Positions 4,873-9,333 of a stretch of 9,333 nucleotides of DNA are shown here, piece after piece. The notes beneath the pieces were generated by a model that ran no database searches, was not told the origin of the DNA, and saw only the letters and a list, made by a program, of their open reading frames with translations. The position numbers were made by a program, and so were the translations under genes. Source of the DNA: an uncultured Lachnospiraceae bacterium. GTDB lineage: Bacteria > Bacillota > Clostridia > Lachnospirales > Lachnospiraceae. The stretch's first letter is position 1. Every line of letters starts with the position of its first letter. The DNA lies in NCBI GenBank assembly GCA_900557385.1, contig USSP01000052.1:1-9333 (forward strand), read 5' to 3'.

Positions 4873-7770
4873 ATGAAACATATCAAATCGCTATTACCGG
4901 AATTACTAATCATGATAATCGCATTTATTTTGTGTCTCTGTGCATGGCCACTGGGAATTCTGGGACAGGGAACCTATGAAAGCTTCAGCGCAGAAAAGGG
5001 GATGACTTTGTCCGTGCCACTTTCCGCGGGGGTTGTATTCGAAGGAAGCTTTTCTCCCCAACATGCCAAGCTGCGCTCCATCGGCGTCCGTTTTAATACA
5101 CGCACTGATGTAAATGTGATAGACGGTATGCTACACTTTGAGCTCATTGATTCCAGTGGTGATTCCGTATATTCCTCCACTGTAAATTGCGTGGATATTA
5201 AAAATAACGATTATGAAGTATTTGATCTGGAACAGCCCCTGACCGTAGGGGAGGTTTATTCTTATATTCTGTCCACCTCCGGCTGCAGTGACGGCGCACC
5301 CAGACTTTATCTGGGAAGCACCGGTGTTGGTCCTCTGGAGCAGCAATGTCTGTCCATGAATGGAAACCCGGTAGGAAAATGGGCAATCTTACAGCTGACC
5401 TACACAGACAAGCTGACGCTTCGCAAAGCCCTGGTCTATGACATCACTATCCTTTTGTTGGCTATGGCTGCACTGTTTATGCTTCGTGGCTTGCATGCCA
5501 CACCAGCCTTCGGTATATTCAAAAGTTTTCGCCGTTTTTGTATCTATCTGTGCTTCGTACTCATTGGCTGCATGACCATTCTTCTTTTCGATGAAAGTAG
5601 TAAAACGCTCTCGACACCGGGCAATGAACTGAAACGGAATTTCGGTCTGCCTGCTTACGATTATACCTCTGTCAACGAGGATTCCGGTCAATCCGGCGCC
5701 TGGCTGACCACAGACCGCTATGCTTTAAACCACGGCAGCTACTCTGTAAGCGTGGAATACACCGCTGCAGCCCCCGGCAGCACCCTCTCCTTGATTGACA
5801 ACGGAAAAACCATTTCCGAAACAGAACTTCCTGCAGACGAAACCTATCTCATTGTTCCTTTTACACTGGAAAAAGACTGCCAGGATTTGCAAATCTGGGT
5901 AAATTATAGCGGTTCCGGTCTGATGACTGTTTATTCCATCGCATTAAACCCGGTTACTCGTTTTTACAATGATACCTATTACTATACCGCCGTATTTCTG
6001 CTACTCAATGTTTTAGGATTATGCTTCGCCGGCTATGAAAAACAGCATCCTCTTGATAAAAAGAGCCTGGCGATTGCCGGTATTTTGATGGGAATCGGGC
6101 TTTTTTCCTTCTTGCCCTATGCCAACGGCTCTCTGCCATGGGCAGATGATCTTTGCTACCATCTGATCCGCATTGAAGGAATCAAGGACGGTCTGCGAGA
6201 TGGACAATTTCCCGTTTTCATTTATCCGGAAGGCCTACAGGGCTATGGCTATCTCAACTGTATGTATCCGAATCTGTTTTTATACCTCCCGGCTTTCCTT
6301 CGATTATTCGGAGTATCCATTGCCGCCTCTTACAAAACATTGGTGTTTGTCTTCCACCTGGCAACGGCATTCCTTACCTATTATAGTATGAAATCCATCT
6401 ATCCCCGTAGGAAACCGGCATTGGCTGCCGCATTGCTCTATTGCCTCTGCACTTATCGCTATGTGAATTTCTACGCCCGTGGAGCTGTGGGTGAGGCACT
6501 TGCCATGACCTTCTTTCCGTTGTTAATCGCCGGTCTTTACCACGTGCTGGTTGGAGAAAAGAAAAAGTGGTGGCTATTGGCATTAGGATTAACCGGTTTA
6601 CTTCAAACCCACATCCTCAGTGCTACCTTAGGTGCTTTTCTCTGCCTCATTGCTGGAGTTGTATTTTTCGGTCAGGTGATTCGGGAAAAACGTTATCTTC
6701 CTATTTTAAAAGCTGCAGGTTCCTTTATTCTGTGGAATCTCTGGTTTTTGGTTCCCTTTCTGTATTACTATAAGAATGCCAACTTTCGTTTAAGTGCACT
6801 GGATTACAGCACCTATTCCGAATATTCCCTGCTGTTATCCGATTTGGCCGGGACCATCAATCTAGACAATAATCGTACTTTGACACTCGGGCTTCCTGTG
6901 GTTCTGTGTGCAGGAATTGCGCTGTTTTCTGTTTTTACCAGACAGGCGCAAAAGTCATCAGAAGAAAATACAGAGTTTAAAGCCTGGAACCCCACCTTTT
7001 TCAAGCTGCTGCTTGTTATGGGAATCATTTTTACGGTGCTGTTGCTAGGGCAATTTAACGCAAATGCCTTTATGGAACTCCCTGTATTTGACTGGTTCTT
7101 TAAAAAGATTCAGTTTCCCTGGCGATTGCTGGGTCCGGCTTCCCTCTGCTTTATCATGACCGGCTGCATCGGTGTGGAAGAATCAAAGCTGTTGGAAAAA
7201 TATGCAGGAGTATTTTTTGTTGGGCTTGCTCTGATTAGTATGCTGCCCTTTACCTTATATCATGAAGAGCAATTTATGTATGCCGCCTACACAGACACCA
7301 CTTCCGTGGGGCATGAAAGCAAGCTGATTGGTATTCCCAAGGGAGAGAATACCATTGTTTATCCCTATGAATGGAGACGGGATGGTCTGGGCGATGCCCT
7401 GCTGATACCGGATTATGTACGCTGCGAAGCAGATTCCGATATCGTAATCTCTGATTTTTCCCGTCATGGAACAACTTCGCAGATCACCTACACTGCCTAC
7501 ACGGATGACTGCCTGATCGAATTTCCGGTTCAATACTATGCCGGATATAAGGCTTATAATGAGAATGGTCAAAAGATAGGAATCGTTCCCACAGATAATC
7601 AGCTGGTGGGCTTCCGTGGGGTAGCAGACGGCGCAGAACATACCATCACTTTAAGTTTTCACCAAAATGGACTCTTTATATTGGGTGAGTTGCTCTCGCT
7701 CTTATCCATTATCGGTGGGTTTTTGTCCACGGGATTATTGCCTCACCGGTTTACGCAGAAGCGCAAATAA
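4873..7770 (+). CDS. Large GT-C-like multi-spanning membrane glycosyltransferase with extracytoplasmic beta domains
   Basis: A 965-residue protein resembling the clostridial membrane proteins usually labelled YfhO-like or '6-pyruvoyl-tetrahydropterin synthase-related', which have a GT-C fold and use lipid-linked sugars. Order: helix (9-30); beta-rich outer domain (35-185); two helices (188-205, 222-239); second beta-rich outer domain (245-365); helix (371-387); GT-C core (397-800); a third soluble domain (805-930); last helix (934-955). The core has the family-like first loop: D425-D426, H430 and R433 (ADDLCYHLIR), then YPNLFLYLPAFL, and RYVNFYARGAVGEALAM (529-545), with H580. In GT-C enzymes an acidic residue in the first outer loop is the catalytic base; D425/D426 are the candidates. 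The start has GGGAG 6 bases upstream and a strong promoter. A lipid-sugar-making GT2 gene follows 39 bases after the stop. Donor and acceptor are unknown; glycosyltransferase activity is inferred. Confidence 0.7.
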   Translation: MKHIKSLLPELLIMIIAFILCLCAWPLGILGQGTYESFSAEKGMTLSVPLSAGVVFEGSFSPQHAKLRSIGVRFNTRTDVNVIDGMLHFELIDSSGDSVYSSTVNCVDIKNNDYEVFDLEQPLTVGEVYSYILSTSGCSDGAPRLYLGSTGVGPLEQQCLSMNGNPVGKWAILQLTYTDKLTLRKALVYDITILLLAMAALFMLRGLHATPAFGIFKSFRRFCIYLCFVLIGCMTILLFDESSKTLSTPGNELKRNFGLPAYDYTSVNEDSGQSGAWLTTDRYALNHGSYSVSVEYTAAAPGSTLSLIDNGKTISETELPADETYLIVPFTLEKDCQDLQIWVNYSGSGLMTVYSIALNPVTRFYNDTYYYTAVFLLLNVLGLCFAGYEKQHPLDKKSLAIAGILMGIGLFSFLPYANGSLPWADDLCYHLIRIEGIKDGLRDGQFPVFIYPEGLQGYGYLNCMYPNLFLYLPAFLRLFGVSIAASYKTLVFVFHLATAFLTYYSMKSIYPRRKPALAAALLYCLCTYRYVNFYARGAVGEALAMTFFPLLIAGLYHVLVGEKKKWWLLALGLTGLLQTHILSATLGAFLCLIAGVVFFGQVIREKRYLPILKAAGSFILWNLWFLVPFLYYYKNANFRLSALDYSTYSEYSLLLSDLAGTINLDNNRTLTLGLPVVLCAGIALFSVFTRQAQKSSEENTEFKAWNPTFFKLLLVMGIIFTVLLLGQFNANAFMELPVFDWFFKKIQFPWRLLGPASLCFIMTGCIGVEESKLLEKYAGVFFVGLALISMLPFTLYHEEQFMYAAYTDTTSVGHESKLIGIPKGENTIVYPYEWRRDGLGDALLIPDYVRCEADSDIVISDFSRHGTTSQITYTAYTDDCLIEFPVQYYAGYKAYNENGQKIGIVPTDNQLVGFRGVADGAEHTITLSFHQNGLFILGELLSLLSIIGGFLSTGLLPHRFTQKRK

Positions 7771-7809
7771 GATATACTAAAATTAGATTGGGATGGAGGA
7801 TATAATGAA

Positions 7810-8751
7810 ATGGATAAAATTGCAGTTCTGATTCCTTGCTATAACGAAGCACAGACAATTGAAAAGGTGGTAACAGATGCCAGAAATGCGCTCCCCGATG
7901 CCACGATTTATGTATACGATAACAATTCCACCGATGACACAGCAGAAATTGCCGAAAAAGCAGGCGCCGTCATCCGTCACGAATATATGCAGGGCAAGGG
8001 AAATGTTATCCGTCGTATGTTCCGGGAAATCGATGCCGAATGTTATCTGATGATTGACGGAGATGACACCTATCCTCTGGATTGTGCTAAGGATTTGGTG
8101 GACAAGGTTCTTTATCACCAGGCAGATATGGTCGTAGGTGACCGGTTATCTTCCACTTATTTTACAGAAAACAAACGTCCCTTCCACAACTTCGGCAACA
8201 GTCTGGTACGCGGCAGCATCAACTGGCTGTTCCATTCCGATATCAAGGATATCATGACAGGATATCGTGCTTTCAGCTATCAATTTGTAAAGACTTTCCC
8301 TGTTCTCTCCAAGGGGTTTGAAATTGAGACAGAAATGACCATTCATGCGGTGTTTAACAATATGCAGATTGAAAATGTAATTGTAGACTACCGGGATCGT
8401 CCTGCCGGAAGTGAATCCAAGCTGAATACCTACTCCGATGGAATGAAGGTCATCGGTACCATTATCCGCCTGTTCCGTAATTACAAGCCCATGGGCTTCT
8501 TCGGTCTCATTGCCTTATTATTAATGGTCATTGCCATTGGATTTTTCATTCCGGTATTGGCTGCGTTCCTGCAAACCGGACAAGTATTGAAATTCCCCAC
8601 CTTAATTGTGTGCGTGTTTACTGCTCTGGCAGCAATCCAGTCTTTCTTCTCCGGACTGATTCTTGGGAATATGACAGAAAAAAACCGAAAGGATTTTGAA
8701 GGAAATCTGATTCAGGTGAACGAGGAATACAAGCGCAAAATATCTGAATAA
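7810..8751 (+). CDS. Family 2 glycosyltransferase, DPM1/GtrB-like polyprenyl-phosphate sugar synthase
   Basis: A 313-residue membrane-anchored enzyme expected to move a sugar from a nucleotide sugar to polyprenyl (undecaprenyl) phosphate on the cytoplasmic face. The GT-A domain has VLIPCYNE (6-13), YVYDNNSTDDT (34-44), the metal-binding D83-G-D85-D86 in MIDGDDTYP, and DIMTGYRAF (147-155), with the acceptor-site region FEIETEM (170-176). A basic juxtamembrane segment (R199 to K226) leads to two helices (about 229-253 and 262-287), then a charged 25-residue cytoplasmic tail. This two-helix form is typical of GtrB/DPM1-like bacterial enzymes. ATG 7810 has GGAGGA (7795-7800) at good spacing; an ATG at 7805 is out of frame and closes after 8 codons. 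It follows the GT-C-like gene by 39 bases with no terminator, so the two probably form an operon and a donor-transferase pair. The sugar cannot be read from sequence. Confidence 0.87.
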   Translation: MDKIAVLIPCYNEAQTIEKVVTDARNALPDATIYVYDNNSTDDTAEIAEKAGAVIRHEYMQGKGNVIRRMFREIDAECYLMIDGDDTYPLDCAKDLVDKVLYHQADMVVGDRLSSTYFTENKRPFHNFGNSLVRGSINWLFHSDIKDIMTGYRAFSYQFVKTFPVLSKGFEIETEMTIHAVFNNMQIENVIVDYRDRPAGSESKLNTYSDGMKVIGTIIRLFRNYKPMGFFGLIALLLMVIAIGFFIPVLAAFLQTGQVLKFPTLIVCVFTALAAIQSFFSGLILGNMTEKNRKDFEGNLIQVNEEYKRKISE

Positions 8752-8755
8752 CCTG

Positions 8756-8802
8756 CAAGAGGGAAAAACGTTCAGCCATTAGCTGTTCGTTTTTCCCTCT
8801 TG
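8756..8802. terminator. Bidirectional hairpin terminator between convergent genes
   Basis: A perfect 15-bp stem joins CAAGAGGGAAAAACG (8756-8770) to CGTTTTTCCCTCTTG (8788-8802). Inside, after a TT/TT internal loop, a second 4-bp stem CAGC/GCTG (8773-8776 with 8782-8785) closes a 5-base loop. The run of A/T pairs within the stem gives U-rich RNA in either direction. It starts 5 bases after the GT2 stop and ends 32 bases before the ugd stop, so it can serve both converging genes. No long T tract follows the stem, so its efficiency is uncertain. Confidence 0.85.
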
Positions 8803-8834
8803 TTATGATCCCCTTTTACTTTATGCAAAAGACA

Positions 8835-9333
8835 TTAATCTCTCTGAAAAATGTCTCTTGTATACACTTTATCCTGCACATCATCCAAAACACGGTCATA
8901 GCGATTGGCAATAATGGCATCACACTGTTTCTTAAATACATCCAGATTATTCACAACACGGCTTCCAAAGAAAGTAACGCCATCTTCCAAAGTAGGCTCA
9001 TAAATCAAAACCGTAGCTCCCTTTGCTTTGATTCTCTTCATGATTCCCTGAATTGAACTCTGACGGAAATTATCCGACCCCGCTTTCATGGTCAAGCGGT
9101 ATACCCCAATGGTACAAGGCTTCTCATTCTGTGCATTGTATACCGAACCATCATTATAATCATAATAACCGGCGGTATGAAGTACCCGATCTGCAATAAA
9201 ATCCTTCCGGGTCTTATTGGCTGCCACAATAGCCTCGATCAGATTTTCCGGTACATCCTCGTAGTTTGCCAACAGCTGTTTCGTATCCTTCGGCAGACAG
9301 TATCCACCATATCCAAAGGAGGGATTATTATAA
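8835..9333 (-). CDS. ugd: UDP-glucose 6-dehydrogenase, C-terminal part (cut by window end)
   Basis: Oxidises UDP-glucose to UDP-glucuronate with two NAD+, in the cytoplasm, supplying acidic sugar for capsule or similar polymers. The visible 165 codons begin inside the gene, at the active site: NNPSFGYGGYCLPKDTKQL, where the Cys (bases 9297-9299) is the catalytic nucleophile. Then come the central dimerisation helix (LIEAIVAANKTRKDFIADRV) and the UDP-binding domain with YRLTMKAGSDNFRQSS and the terminal DKVYTRDIFQRD. This matches the C-terminal ~40% of the ~390-400-residue HasB/Ugd type. The reading frame stays open to the window edge, so no start codon can be assigned; an internal TTG at 9272 is not the start. 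It converges on the GT2 gene across a shared hairpin. Presence beside ManC fits an acidic heteropolysaccharide locus. Confidence 0.93.
   Translation of the reverse strand, partial: YNNPSFGYGGYCLPKDTKQLLANYEDVPENLIEAIVAANKTRKDFIADRVLHTAGYYDYNDGSVYNAQNEKPCTIGVYRLTMKAGSDNFRQSSIQGIMKRIKAKGATVLIYEPTLEDGVTFFGSRVVNNLDVFKKQCDAIIANRYDRVLDDVQDKVYTRDIFQRD

Noticed and set aside
7771..7809. Separate promoter for the GT2 gene (TATACT near 7773)
   Set aside because: No -35 partner is present and the 39-base gap follows the upstream gene without a terminator; co-transcription is more likely.
8805..9056. Open frame of 83 codons on the + strand over the ugd 3' end
   Set aside because: It is antisense to conserved UDP-glucose dehydrogenase sequence and begins right after the terminator without a promoter or ribosome binding site.

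Overview
The window reads as two unrelated pieces of Firmicutes (Clostridia-type) DNA joined near position 2876. No tRNA, rRNA, CRISPR array or insertion sequence is visible. Taxonomy is inferred only from protein style and codon choice: the left part uses mostly CTT leucine codons and AT-rich wobble bases, while the right part uses mostly CTG leucine codons and is richer in G+C. The left part resembles a Ruminococcaceae/Oscillospiraceae-type genome and the right part a Lachnospiraceae-type genome. Neither assignment was tested.

Left part (1-2875, all + strand): a phosphate-starvation operon. An 11-bp-phased set of TTAAC(A/G)-like boxes and a TATAAT hexamer precede a Na+/phosphate cotransporter with a C-terminal PhoU-like domain. 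That gene is frameshifted after its first 46 codons. It is followed by an intact PhoB/PhoP-type response regulator and the first ~102 codons of a PhoR-type sensor kinase. The kinase is cut off in its extracytoplasmic sensor region. The boxes would let the regulator control its own operon.

Right part (2876-9333): a surface-polysaccharide (capsule or exopolysaccharide-like) locus. On the - strand are a mannose-1-phosphate guanylyltransferase (manC type) and, directly downstream, an acyltransferase-3 membrane protein cut off at the junction. From a shared 153-bp divergent promoter region, the + strand carries a 965-residue multi-spanning GT-C-like protein and then a DPM1/GtrB-like family 2 glycosyltransferase. 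A long hairpin terminator separates these from a convergent, window-truncated UDP-glucose 6-dehydrogenase gene on the - strand.

Working model for the right part: ManC supplies GDP-mannose and Ugd supplies UDP-glucuronate. The family 2 enzyme would charge a polyprenyl phosphate with a sugar. The GT-C-like protein would transfer that sugar to an acceptor outside the membrane, and the acyltransferase would decorate the product. The two truncations at one point and the damaged transporter gene make a chimeric assembly the first explanation to test. I found no convincing new biological system. The most interesting real biology is the GT-C/GT2 pair and the phased Pho-box array.
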